From: Armatimonadota bacterium
GTDB taxonomy: Bacteria; Armatimonadota; Hebobacteria; GCA-020354555; CP070648
DNA length: 58,941 nt
Direction of reading: 5' to 3'
Assembly: GCA_035527535.1 (NCBI GenBank)
Contig: DATLAK010000113.1
Span: 1-58,941 of the forward strand
The position numbers and the translations under genes are program-made. The notes beneath the pieces were generated by a model. The model did not search any database and was not told the origin of the DNA. It saw only the letters and a list, made by a program, of their open reading frames with translations. Below, in pieces: positions 18,312 through 26,081 of this stretch; position 1 is the stretch's first letter; each line of letters starts with the position of its first letter.

Positions 18312-18424
18312 TGTCATTCTGAGCTGAAGACGAAGAATCCCCCACCCCATTGCGCCTCGGACCTGGCCGACAGCATCCCTGGTAGGGGATTCTTCATTCC
18401 GCCGCGCGGCATTCAGAATGACAT
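18312..18424. repeat. Long GTCATTCTGAG palindrome inside dnaE2
   Basis: TGTCATTCTGAG at 18312 is mirrored by CATTCAGAATGACA near 18410-18423, and an inner GAATCCCC is mirrored by GGGGATTC. The element is translated through in the dnaE2 frame. The tract from 18425 to 18486 may be a further degenerate copy, since it contains CAGGGTGACAATG. Confidence 0.75.
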
Positions 18425-18486
18425 GCGTCGGCACGCTGATTCCGAGCCCTTCGAGTGCGCTCAGGGTGACAATGGTCCTCCGGAAT

Positions 18487-18513
18487 GCGGCACCCCGACC
18501 GCTCGGGGTGTCC
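18487..18513. repeat. Palindromic element B, copy 3, inside dnaE2
   Basis: GCGGCACCCCGACCGCTCGG followed by GGTGTCC has the perfect CACCCCGA/TCGGGGTG stem. It lies 53 bp before the TAA that truncates dnaE2 and is part of the repeat-filled stretch that separates the thumb from the OB-fold. Confidence 0.8.
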
Positions 18514-19047
18514 TTCCCTCCTCAGCGCAATCCAGTACCCATGCCCCCGACTTCTCCCCCCGCGAATAATGGCGCTACGAGTTCGATATTCTGGGCCTCG
18601 CCTTGCGCGCGCATCCGGTGGGCTTGATCCGCGAGCGCCTGCGCCGCCAGGGGATCGTCACCACCGCCGCCGCCCGGCGCGGCCGCAGCGGGCGGCGGGT
18701 CAAAGTGACGGGGCTCATCATTCGCCCCCATCGCCCACCCACCAAGAGCGGCCGCACCGTCGTCTTCTTCACCCTCGAAGACGAGACCGGGATGTTGGAT
18801 GTGACCGTCTTCGATGCCGTCTATCAGCGCTGCGGCAAGGCCATCTTCACCCAGCCGATCATCACCGTCAGCGGCCGCCTCGACCGCCGGGGAGATGCAT
18901 CAGCGCCCGCCGCGCTGGTTGCGGACTCAGTGACCTGACACCGCCCCACCCGTCCCCTCCCACGGATCGGGCACGGCCATAGTCAACGACCTCTTCGCGG
19001 CAGCTCTCAGGCCATTCCCTGGCAGCCGCCAGAACAACCCTCGCGCA

Positions 19048-19086
19048 ATGTCACCCCGAGCGAGCCGAAAGGCTCGGGATGACACT
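19048..19086. repeat. TGTCACCCCGAGC/GCTCGGGATGACA palindrome
   Basis: The arms CCCCGAGC and GCTCGGGATGACA form a compact hairpin centred on GAGCCGAAAGGCTC, in the 258-bp gap between dnaE2 and the lipoprotein gene. It is a short member of the TGTCATTC family. Nothing else is recognisable in the gap. Confidence 0.6.
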
Positions 19087-19196
19087 CTGTGAAGGGGCGG
19101 TTTCGCCAGACACTCGAAGGCCTGACTCCCGACAGGGCCGAAGATGCCCATCGTGGAAGACCATGCCAACGCTGATGCCCGCCAGGAGGACGTGAC

Positions 19197-19802
19197 GTGA
19201 CCAGCTCACCCCAGGCTCAGGGCGGTAGCCGCCGGAACCGTCGGCGCGCCCGAGTCGCGCCTCTCTCACTCGCCCTCATCACGATCTCCATCGCAGTCAC
19301 TCTCGTCGCGACCGGCTGCGCGGAGCGCGACGCGGACACCACCACTGCGGACGAGGCCATGCCCGCCTACCCCGCTTCACTCTCGTCGGAGAGCACGCCG
19401 AGCGAAGTGGCGGAGGCCCTCATTCGGGCACTGGATGAGGAGGACCAGCAAACCCTCATGGCCCTGGTCGCCGTCAAGGCAGAGATGGAGGCGATCGAGG
19501 CCATCTACCGCGAACACGGCCGCACGCACGAAACCGATCCCGTGGAAGCGGCCAGTCTCGCCGCCTCCGGCTGGCGGGCAACCTACTCCTTCCTGGCCCC
19601 GGGGGCGACCCATGTGACGGACGAGGACATCAAAGTTGCCGGGCCGGTCAGTGCGGAAACGGCGACCGTCACGGCCTCGGCCGAGAGCGCCGCTGACCGC
19701 ACGCCGCGGTCACTTACGATTCGGCTGATGCGCGAGGACGGTGTGTGGAAGGTCCGGGCCGGCTTGCAGACGGCGGGCGGAGTGCCCTCCACGCGCCAGT
19801 AA
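19197..19802 (+). CDS. Lipoprotein of unknown function
   Basis: This 201-residue protein has a basic N-terminus, a hydrophobic segment and the lipobox LVATGC with C41 as the lipidated residue. The mature part starts with an acidic/threonine linker, then SEVAEALIRALDEEDQQTLMAL, a helical region and a beta-rich end (SLTIRLMREDGVWKVRAG) typical of DUF4878/NTF2-like lipoproteins. It is placed at a membrane surface facing the periplasm. The GTG start at 19197 follows AGGAGGACGTGAC. It has no obvious operon partner. Confidence 0.7.
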   Translation: MTSSPQAQGGSRRNRRRARVAPLSLALITISIAVTLVATGCAERDADTTTADEAMPAYPASLSSESTPSEVAEALIRALDEEDQQTLMALVAVKAEMEAIEAIYREHGRTHETDPVEAASLAASGWRATYSFLAPGATHVTDEDIKVAGPVSAETATVTASAESAADRTPRSLTIRLMREDGVWKVRAGLQTAGGVPSTRQ

Positions 19803-19824
19803 CCCGGTTTGCAGGCTCATTAAC

Positions 19825-19847
19825 GCTCGGCCCCGGTTCGGCCGAGC
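19825..19847. terminator. Hairpin between convergent genes
   Basis: GCTCGGCC (19825-19832) pairs perfectly with GGCCGAGC (19840-19847) around a 7-base loop, exactly between the convergent lipoprotein and ferritin-like genes. There is no T run, so its efficiency as a terminator is uncertain. Confidence 0.45.
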
Positions 19848-19857
19848 CTTCGGCCTG

Positions 19858-20265
19858 CTACTCGAGCTGACTCAGCAAACGCGTGAACGTCGCCTGGTGA
19901 TTCGCTTCGTCGGCGAGCAGCCGCCGCAGAATGTCCTTGTGCTCGGGTCGGCGGGCTTTGGCGGCAGCTCGTCGGTACAGTTCGATCACCCGGCGTTCGC
20001 CTTCGATGTGGGCGCGCAGCATCTCCTGCGGGGTTGACATCGGGCGCAGGAGCTTGAAGTCTCCCTTGGGGATGCCCCCCAGCGCATAGATCAGCCGCGC
20101 GGTGGTCTCGGCATGCTCCAGCTCGTCCCGGCACGCCTCGCGCAGGGCCGCCGCCAGCTCCGGGTCCTGCAACTGCGCGATGTGCTGCGGCATCAGGAAC
20201 AGCGCGCCGTACTCCACCTCGATCGCCTGATTGAGAATGGTAACCAACTCCTCGACGTCGCTCAT
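19858..20265 (-). CDS. Ferritin-like diiron protein
   Basis: This 135-residue four-helix protein has the ligand pattern of a ferritin-like or bacterioferritin-type diiron site: E18, E48-x-x-H51 (DELEH), E90/E95 in EGERRVIELY, and E120-x-x-H123 (DEANH). It would bind two irons and store iron or remove peroxide in the cytoplasm. It is shorter than bacterioferritin, lacks a haem methionine that I can identify, and has no rubredoxin domain. A GGAGGA ribosome site precedes the ATG. A TTGACA lies just upstream on this strand, but no -10 fits. Confidence 0.82.
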   Translation of the reverse strand: MSDVEELVTILNQAIEVEYGALFLMPQHIAQLQDPELAAALREACRDELEHAETTARLIYALGGIPKGDFKLLRPMSTPQEMLRAHIEGERRVIELYRRAAAKARRPEHKDILRRLLADEANHQATFTRLLSQLE

Positions 20266-20511
20266 CGGTTCCTCCTGGCTGCGTCAGCATCGTGTCAACT
20301 GCAATTCCTTCCCCGCGGCAGGGCAGGGCCTTGCCAGTGCATCCGCACAATCGCGACCGCGGATGCGATCCCAAGGCGACACGCCTGGGCGGGACCAGGG
20401 TAGGCATCGTGCGCCCCGGCCCACCCAAGAGAGGAAAACGCGCGGTGACAGGCGAACCTTCTGTCGGGCAGGGGCGGCTGCTTGCCCGCTGCCGACACAG
20501 GGAGGTTTCGC

Positions 20512-21261
20512 ATGAGCAAACCGAGGATTGGACTCCAGCTTATCATCTACGGCGGGCGCACGGCTCAGGACCTGGGCGGCGTGCTGCGCGAGATCAAGCA
20601 GGCCGGCTACCAGGCGATCGAGAGCGGCGCCCGGTTGCAGATTGGCGATCCGCGCGTGCAGGACCTGCTGTCCGAGACCGGCCTGGCGGTGGCCGGCATC
20701 CACGGCGACTTCAGAGATGTCGTTTCCGCCGAACGCGTTGACACCATTCTCGCGTCTCTCACGCAGGTGGGGGGACGCTATTTCATCTGCTCCGATGTGG
20801 CGCAGGGAGACGGCATCGAGTGCTACGAGAAGGCGGCGCCGGTGTTCAACACGGTCGGGCGGCGCTGCCAGGAGGCGGGCGTGGTGTTCTGCTACCACAA
20901 CCACGCCTCGGAGTTTAAGGAATTCGGCGGCGTCAGGGGCATCCACCGCCTCGCCGAGCTGACCGATCCGGCGGTGGTCAAGCTGTGCATTGACGTCTAC
21001 TGGGTGCACATCGGCGGCGAGCGCCCGGTGGACTTCATCGCGCGCTACGCCGACCGCGCGCCGTACTTCCACCTCAAGGACGGCGCGCCGGGGGTGTTCA
21101 AGGAGCTCGGGCAGGGGGAGGTTGACCTCAAGGCGGCGACCGCCGCCGCCCTGGCGGTCAATCCCGAGTGGATCGTCTGCGAGCAGGATCGCACCGACAA
21201 GGAGGTGCGGCAGTCCATCACCGAGAGCCGTGCGTACATGCGCGACGAACTGGGGCTGTGA
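20512..21261 (+). CDS. Sugar phosphate isomerase/epimerase (TIM barrel)
   Basis: This 249-residue member of the xylose isomerase-like TIM-barrel superfamily has AGIHGDF, FCYHNHASEF, VKLCIDVYWVHIGG, FHLKDG and a final EWIVCEQD segment. These supply the Glu/Asp/His metal-binding set expected of sugar isomerases of the YcjR/IolE type. The substrate cannot be told. The ATG at 20512 follows AGGGAGG. It stands alone. A second, distinct isomerase of this kind lies at 37024-37767. Confidence 0.82.
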   Translation: MSKPRIGLQLIIYGGRTAQDLGGVLREIKQAGYQAIESGARLQIGDPRVQDLLSETGLAVAGIHGDFRDVVSAERVDTILASLTQVGGRYFICSDVAQGDGIECYEKAAPVFNTVGRRCQEAGVVFCYHNHASEFKEFGGVRGIHRLAELTDPAVVKLCIDVYWVHIGGERPVDFIARYADRAPYFHLKDGAPGVFKELGQGEVDLKAATAAALAVNPEWIVCEQDRTDKEVRQSITESRAYMRDELGL

Positions 21262-21286
21262 CGCGCGGCCTTGATGCGCGGCGCGC

Positions 21287-21314
21287 GTAAGGGCACGCCA
21301 TGCCATGCCCTTAC
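21287..21314. repeat. GTAAGGGCA/TGCCCTTAC hairpin
   Basis: A 9-bp perfect inverted repeat between the isomerase and the VanZ-like gene. It overlaps an in-frame ATG at 21305, which argues for the later ATG at 21350 as the true start. It could end the isomerase transcript, but no T run follows. Confidence 0.5.
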
Positions 21315-21349
21315 CTGCGTTCGCGATTGCCATCACCGGGGGCCGTGCG

Positions 21350-21709
21350 ATGAGAAGCACATCTCGCTGGCTCCCCGCCCTGGGGTGGATGGCCGTCATC
21401 TTCTGGCTGTCGAGCGGCGTGGATGTCCCCGGCGGCATCGAGGTGCCGGACAAGGCCGCGCATTTCGCGGCATACGCGGTGCTCGGAGCGCTGTTGTGGT
21501 GGGCGGCGGCGCCGCTGGGCGTGGGGCGCGCGGGAGCGCTGGCGATGATGGTGGGCGCGATCTATGGCGCCGGTGATGAGTTCCATCAGCACTTCGTGCC
21601 CGGCAGGACGCCCGACCCGTTGGACTGGATGGCCGATGTAGGCGGCGTGGTCGTGGCGGTCGCGATCGCTGCGGCGATGATGGGCGCCCGCCGCGCGAGG
21701 AGGACTTGA
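21350..21709 (+). CDS. VanZ-like membrane protein
   Basis: This 119-residue protein has four hydrophobic segments and the VanZ-family signatures IFWLSSG, DKAAHFAAYAVLGALL and DEFHQHFVPGRTPDPLDWMADVGG. In VanZ the family is linked to teicoplanin tolerance, but most homologues have unknown roles at the inner membrane. It is a typical-length member. It precedes the membrane cluster by 38 bp and could be its first gene, though the spacing is less tight than within the cluster. Confidence 0.8.
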   Translation: MRSTSRWLPALGWMAVIFWLSSGVDVPGGIEVPDKAAHFAAYAVLGALLWWAAAPLGVGRAGALAMMVGAIYGAGDEFHQHFVPGRTPDPLDWMADVGGVVVAVAIAAAMMGARRARRT

Positions 21710-21747
21710 CCACCCCGGCGGCGTAATCCCCGGCGGTGGGTCAGCGC

Positions 21748-22194
21748 ATGGCCGAGTCCACTATCTCCGGCATCCAGCCGACCGCGGCTGTGAAATGGCG
21801 GGTACACCTGGCGCGGCGCCACCCGTTGCGTGCCGCCCTCGCGCTGTGCATGGTTGCCGCCAGCGCGGCCGCTGCCTATGTCCTCTGGGGGCACCCCCTG
21901 GCCGCCGTGATCGCCGGCTTCCTGGTGCTGTCGGCGGTCGCCGAATTCCTACTGCCCATCAGCTATCGCATCGGCGCCGACGGCGTGTGGTGTCGCAACT
22001 TTCTGTCCGTGCGCCACCTGCCCTGGGCCGACATCCGACGCTGCTATCGCGACGACCGGGGCATCAAGCTGAGCCCGCTCGGTCACCGGTCGCGGCTGGA
22101 GGCCTACCGGGGCATCTACCTGTGGCTGGAGGGCAACGACGCGGCGGTCACCGACGCCATCCGCGCCCACCGGGGTGGGGGCACGGTCTTGTGA
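21748..22194 (+). CDS. Membrane protein with PH-like domain
   Basis: This 148-residue protein has two transmembrane helices (RAALALCMVAASAAAAYVLW and VIAGFLVLSAVAEFLLP) followed by a small beta domain (YRIGADGVWCRNFLSVRHLPWADIRRC) that looks like a bacterial PH domain of the YdbS/YcxB type. ATG 21748 is preferred; GTG 21736 is in frame. It overlaps the next gene by GTGA, marking the start of the coupled run that extends to 25802. Function unknown. Confidence 0.6.
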   Translation: MAESTISGIQPTAAVKWRVHLARRHPLRAALALCMVAASAAAAYVLWGHPLAAVIAGFLVLSAVAEFLLPISYRIGADGVWCRNFLSVRHLPWADIRRCYRDDRGIKLSPLGHRSRLEAYRGIYLWLEGNDAAVTDAIRAHRGGGTVL

Positions 22195-22496
22195 GCGCCG
22201 ACTTGGCGGATGCCGATCGCGAGTTGCGCGACCGGGTCATCGAGCGCGTGGGGAGGATCATCGTCGAGCGGCGGCTGGAAACGCCGGCGCTGCTGTTTTT
22301 GGAGTCCAACCGCCCGCTGACGTTCCTGGCGGGACAGGGGGCGCTGGCGACAATGCCGTTGATCGGAGGGTTCATCCCGCCGGCGGAGATCGAGGCGCTG
22401 GCGCGAGTGCTGGAGTCCGAGGACAGCCTGGACCTGCTCGTCGCGCGCATCGAGGAACTGGCAGAAGAGCGGGACGCGCCAGCGGCGGACAAGTGA
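22191..22496 (+). CDS. Small acidic soluble protein, unknown
   Basis: This 101-residue protein is largely helical (SADLADADRELRDRVIERVG, then RRLETPALLFLESNRPLTFLAG) with a glycine-rich centre (LIGGFIPPAEIE) and an acidic C-terminus. It has no membrane segment or catalytic motif that I recognise. The GTG start at 22191 overlaps the preceding stop, and the DUF6754 gene begins 4 bp after it. Tight packing suggests it is a cytoplasmic subunit or regulator of the membrane proteins around it. Confidence 0.65.
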   Translation: MSADLADADRELRDRVIERVGRIIVERRLETPALLFLESNRPLTFLAGQGALATMPLIGGFIPPAEIEALARVLESEDSLDLLVARIEELAEERDAPAADK

Positions 22497-22500
22497 TCAC

Positions 22501-23289
22501 ATGAGCCTCGAACACGCCAACCTGTTGCATATCGCCATCGTTGGCGTCATCAGCGTCACCATCCTCATTACCATCCTCTCCGCGCGCGGCGGCCGGGACC
22601 TCTACATCCGCCGCATACCCGGTTTGTCGGCGATTGATGAAGCCGTCGGCCGCGCCACCGAGATGGGCCGCCCGATGCTGTTTTCGACCGGCCTCAGCTC
22701 CATTGACATCAACACCCTGCAGGCGCTCGTCATCGCCCAGCACGTCGCTCGGCTGGCCGCCCGCTACGGCAACCGGCTGATCGTGCCGGTGGTGGACCCG
22801 GTCGTGTTCGCCATCGCCGAGCAGCTCGTGCGCGAGGCATATGCCGTGGAGGGCAAGCCCGACGCCTTCCGCTCCGAGGACGTGCGCTTCCTTTCCGACC
22901 AGCAGTTCGCCTACGCGGCCGGCGTCATGGGCCTCATCAACCGCGAGAAGGTCGCCTCCACGTTCTTCTTCGGCTACTTCTACGCCGAGTCGCTGCTGCT
23001 GTCCGAGACCGGCCAGGAGGTGGGCGCGATCCAGATCGCCGGCACCCCGGCCACCACGCAGGTGCCCTTCTTTCTGGCATCGTGCGACTACACCATCATC
23101 GGCGACGAATACTATGCCGCCAGCGCGTATCTCACCCGCGAGCCGACGCTGCTGGGCAGTCTCGTCGGCCAGGATATCGGCAAAGGGCTGCTGCTGCTGC
23201 TGGTCGTGGCGGGCACCCTGACCGCGGTTCCCGGCACGCCGCTGCACTTCGTCAACCAGTGGCTCGCGCGCTGGCTGTTCGGGGGGTGA
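22501..23289 (+). CDS. DUF6754 membrane-anchored protein
   Basis: This 262-residue protein has an N-terminal helix (LLHIAIVGVISVTILITIL), a central alpha/beta domain and a C-terminal helix near residues 225-245 (LLLLLVVAGTLTAVPG). The central part contains MLFSTGLSSIDINTLQAL, RLIVPVVDPVVFAIAEQ and QVGAIQIAGTPATTQVPFFLASCDYTIIGDEYYA, which I match to DUF6754. No active site has been described. It is the only member of the cluster with a recognised family and is therefore its best marker. Confidence 0.7.
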   Translation: MSLEHANLLHIAIVGVISVTILITILSARGGRDLYIRRIPGLSAIDEAVGRATEMGRPMLFSTGLSSIDINTLQALVIAQHVARLAARYGNRLIVPVVDPVVFAIAEQLVREAYAVEGKPDAFRSEDVRFLSDQQFAYAAGVMGLINREKVASTFFFGYFYAESLLLSETGQEVGAIQIAGTPATTQVPFFLASCDYTIIGDEYYAASAYLTREPTLLGSLVGQDIGKGLLLLLVVAGTLTAVPGTPLHFVNQWLARWLFGG

Positions 23290-23304
23290 GGACGGACTAA
23301 CCCA

Positions 23305-24249
23305 ATGCGAACCCGCAAGTGGACAATAGTCGTCACCATATACGTGATGGGCGGGCTCATCGGGGCGGTCGCCTGGTGGGCGTTGGTGCAGGCGCTGAGC
23401 CCCATCTTCAGGCCCGTCGAGGGCGGCGCATTCTACGGCGCGGTGAGCGCGTCGGTGCTGCTGTGGGCGGCCGTCATGTACCTGCTGCACCGGCTGCCGG
23501 CGTCGGTGAAGAAGCGCGTGGTGGTGTTCATGACCTTCGTCGCGGGCCTCTTCTACACGCTCGAGTTCTACCTGCCCGAGAAGAGCGCCATCTTCTTCTG
23601 GCGCCCCAGTCACACCAATCCCTTCACCCCGATGCTGGATCCCGTCGGCGCGGCCACCTCGGTGATCTTCGGCTTCACCTTCTTCCTCGGCGCCTTCAGC
23701 CTCTCGCTGGTTCACGGCAAGCATATCGCTGCGCGGCGTCCGGGCTACTACAACAGCATCGCGTTCTTCGTCGCCTTCGCCGCGATGGCGGCATTCGGCC
23801 TGTGGCAGGCATACGCGCCTAAGGCGATCCTGGTGCACGACCACTGGGGGCTGCGGAACCTCTCGGTGCGGCAAGTGTACGACTACCTGTTCATCAGCAC
23901 CTACGTGCCGTTGGGGGCGGCCCTATTCTCGGTGCTGGCGTTCTACATGGCGACCGCGGCGTTTCGCGCATTTCGCGTGCGCTCGGCGGAGGCGGGTTTC
24001 ATGATGGTCGCCGCATTCATCTGCATGTTGGGGCAGGTTCCGCTCGGAATGTGGGTCACCCACCACCTGCCGATGACCGGCCCGCTGTCGCACCTGCGCA
24101 CGGAGGCGATAGCCAACTGGATCCTCGGCGTCTTCAGCATGGCGGGCCTGCGCGCGGTCGGCTTCGGCATCCTCGTGGGCGGCCTCGCCATGTCGCTGCG
24201 CCTGTGGCTCAACCTCGAGCGCGGCGCCTTCTTCGAGCAGGAGCTATAG
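23305..24249 (+). CDS. Polytopic membrane protein, unknown
   Basis: This 314-residue protein has about eight hydrophobic helices spread over its whole length and little soluble mass. Charged loops include PEKSAIFFWRPSHTNPFTP and KAILVHDHWGLRNLSVRQVY, and MWVTHHLPMTGPLSHLRTE contains conserved-looking histidines. It follows the DUF6754 gene by 15 bp. A channel or scaffold role is possible; no transporter family is recognised. Confidence 0.6.
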   Translation: MRTRKWTIVVTIYVMGGLIGAVAWWALVQALSPIFRPVEGGAFYGAVSASVLLWAAVMYLLHRLPASVKKRVVVFMTFVAGLFYTLEFYLPEKSAIFFWRPSHTNPFTPMLDPVGAATSVIFGFTFFLGAFSLSLVHGKHIAARRPGYYNSIAFFVAFAAMAAFGLWQAYAPKAILVHDHWGLRNLSVRQVYDYLFISTYVPLGAALFSVLAFYMATAAFRAFRVRSAEAGFMMVAAFICMLGQVPLGMWVTHHLPMTGPLSHLRTEAIANWILGVFSMAGLRAVGFGILVGGLAMSLRLWLNLERGAFFEQEL

Positions 24250-25095
24250 TTGGGGCGTGATTCACAATTCTGGTCCCGCCGCGTGATCTGGCTGGCGCTG
24301 GCGATCGCGACCGCCGCCTTTCTGCTGGTCAAGGTCAAGGCGGTCATGTACGTCAGCAAGCCGGCGCGCGACATCTACGATGCGATCGAGGCGGTGCCGG
24401 CGAGCAAGCTCATTGTAATCTCGTGCAGCTGGGCGCCGGGCACCATCGGCGAGAACGGCCCCCAAACCGAGGCCCTCATTCGCCACTGCTTCAAGGCCGG
24501 CAAGCGCTTTGCCATCTTCGGCTTCGTTGATCCCGCCGGCCCCGGCCTCGGCCAGGCCATCGCCGAGCGCTGCCAGGCACAATACGGCCGCCGCTATGGC
24601 CGCGACTGGGTCAACTGGGGCTTCAACATCGGCGGCATTCCCATGATCCGCGGCTGGGCGAAGAATATCCCCGGCACCATCAAGCGGGACATCTTTCGCA
24701 AGCCGATCACCTCGCGCCCCGTCATGGCCGGCATCAAGACCGTGCGCGACATCGGGCTGGTGATCGAGATCACCCCCAGCCTGAGCCTGCAAACGTGGGT
24801 GGACTTCATCTATGGCATCTACCGCACACCCATCGCCTACGCCTGCACCGGCGTCATGGGGCCGGAGGCGTTTCCCTTCTATGACGCCCACCAGATCGTC
24901 GGCGTGCTCAAAGGTCTGGCAGGAGCGGCCGAGTACGAGCAACTGATGGGCTATGAAGGCGACGCCCTCAAGCGCATGCCCGCGCAGTCATCGGCCCATG
25001 CGGTGGTCATCGCCCTCATCGTGCTCGGCAATATCCTCTACCTCCGCGCGCGGCGGCGGGGCGAGGCTCCGGAGCGGAGGCTCGGCGGCTCATGA
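24250..25095 (+). CDS. Bitopic protein with alpha/beta domain, unknown
   Basis: This 281-residue protein starts at TTG 24250, directly after the previous stop. It has one helix at each end (VIWLALAIATAAFLLVKV; HAVVIALIVLGNILYLRA). Between them is an alpha/beta domain with LIVISCSWAPGTIGENGPQ, RFAIFGFVDPAGPGLGQAIA, NWGFNIGGIPMIRGWAKNIP and LVIEITPSLSLQTWVDFIYG. The layout (helix, Rossmann-like domain, helix) parallels the DUF6754 protein two genes upstream, so the two may be distant relatives or partners. No known family. Confidence 0.6.
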   Translation: MGRDSQFWSRRVIWLALAIATAAFLLVKVKAVMYVSKPARDIYDAIEAVPASKLIVISCSWAPGTIGENGPQTEALIRHCFKAGKRFAIFGFVDPAGPGLGQAIAERCQAQYGRRYGRDWVNWGFNIGGIPMIRGWAKNIPGTIKRDIFRKPITSRPVMAGIKTVRDIGLVIEITPSLSLQTWVDFIYGIYRTPIAYACTGVMGPEAFPFYDAHQIVGVLKGLAGAAEYEQLMGYEGDALKRMPAQSSAHAVVIALIVLGNILYLRARRRGEAPERRLGGS

Positions 25096-25802
25096 GGTCT
25101 CCTTTGCTGCGCCTGCTCATGTGGCTGGGCGTGTTCGGGGCGGGCGCCTACTTCGGCATCCGCCACCACGTCTTCGCCGGCACCCTCGCCGTGTGGCTTT
25201 CCGCCATCGCCACTCTCGCCATCTACTCCATTCTCTACCGCGAGAACGTGGTGTTTCGTTTCTTCGAGCATGTTTTGGTCGGCCTGGCGACCGGCTACGG
25301 CTTCTATATCGTTATCACCCAGGTGCTCGAGCCCAAGTGGTGGAATCCTCTGGCCCTCGAACACAAGTGGTACTGGGTCTTCGCCCTGCTGGTGGCGGCG
25401 ATGTTCTACACCGTGTACTCCAAGCGCTGGTCGTGGATGAACCGGCTCGCGGTGGGGACCTTCATCGGACTGGCCGCCGGCTACGGCATGGTCGGCTTCG
25501 TCACCGAGCTCGCGCCCCAGCTCAAGGCCTCGTTCAAGCCGTTGTGGAGCCACAGCGCCCCCTATGTGCAAGCCAACAGCCTGCTCTTCTTCATCACCAT
25601 CATCACCGTCATGAGCTACTTCTTCTTCTCCTTCGAACAGCGTCACCCCGTGGTCAAGGGCAGCACGCGCCTGGGCCGCTGGCTGCTCATGGTCGCCTTC
25701 GGCGCCATCTTCGGCAACACCGTCATGGGCCGCATGTCCCTGCTCATTGACCGCCTCGAGTTCCTGCTCCACCACTGGCTGCGCATCTTCGGCGGCGCCT
25801 GA
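25092..25802 (+). CDS. Polytopic membrane protein, unknown
   Basis: This 236-residue protein has about six transmembrane helices, including LLMWLGVFGAGAYFGI, TLAVWLSAIATLAIYSILY and FGAIFGNTVMGRMSLLIDRL. The ATG overlaps the end of the preceding gene by 4 bp (ATGA), so translation is coupled. It is the last gene of the cluster. Aromatic-rich loops such as EPKWWNPLALEHKWYWVF are distinctive. No family recognised. Confidence 0.6.
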   Translation: MRSPLLRLLMWLGVFGAGAYFGIRHHVFAGTLAVWLSAIATLAIYSILYRENVVFRFFEHVLVGLATGYGFYIVITQVLEPKWWNPLALEHKWYWVFALLVAAMFYTVYSKRWSWMNRLAVGTFIGLAAGYGMVGFVTELAPQLKASFKPLWSHSAPYVQANSLLFFITIITVMSYFFFSFEQRHPVVKGSTRLGRWLLMVAFGAIFGNTVMGRMSLLIDRLEFLLHHWLRIFGGA

Positions 25803-26081
25803 GCAGCACCGCCCGCCGCCCCGCCGGGGCGCACAAGCAGCCTAAAGGCTTGACTCGCGACGCCCCCCTGGGGCAAGCTGTCTCCGCCGCGACCCTTCCG
25901 CCCCGCGTCGGATCAGCGTCACACCGCACCGCGGGCCCGCCCGCGCCGACGCCGACGCTCGGGGGATGGTTGGGCAGGACTTGACCGGCGCTGCGGACAA
26001 GAAGGGCCGCCAACCTCGCCGCGGGTTGTGCCCGCCGTTCGCGCACGGATGGAGGGCTCCGCGGGCGACGGGAGATCAAGC
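25803..26081. other. Gap after the membrane cluster
   Basis: This 279-bp stretch holds a CGCCCC-GCC-GGGGCG hairpin near 25816-25831 and a small CAGCCTAAAGGCTTG palindrome near 25838, both of the type seen in other gaps. I see no convincing promoter for the fusion gene that follows: a TTGACC near 25980 has no matching -10. Confidence 0.4.

Larger units (their letters stand above)
15555..18938 (+). pseudogene. dnaE2: DnaE2-like polymerase III alpha subunit with internal stop
   Basis: The frame from 15555 encodes a C-family polymerase: a PHP domain (HLHVHSPFSF near residue 25), catalytic PPDIDIDF near residue 400, the third aspartate in LVKLDLL, and a thumb/HhH region. The likely real start is ATG 15618, since the first 21 codons look like repeat DNA. 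A TAA at 18567-18569 ends a product of 1004 residues (983 from 15618). The next codon in the same frame begins WRYEFDILGLALRAHPVGL, the normal continuation into the OB-fold (to 18938). Repeat DNA fills 18300-18560 just before the stop. Either the protein works without its OB-fold or the gene is decaying. Confidence 0.8.

Noticed and set aside
18485-18982. 165-codon plus-strand frame over the dnaE2 OB-fold region
   Set aside because: It is an alternative frame of the OB-fold coding sequence; the dnaE2 frame matches the family.
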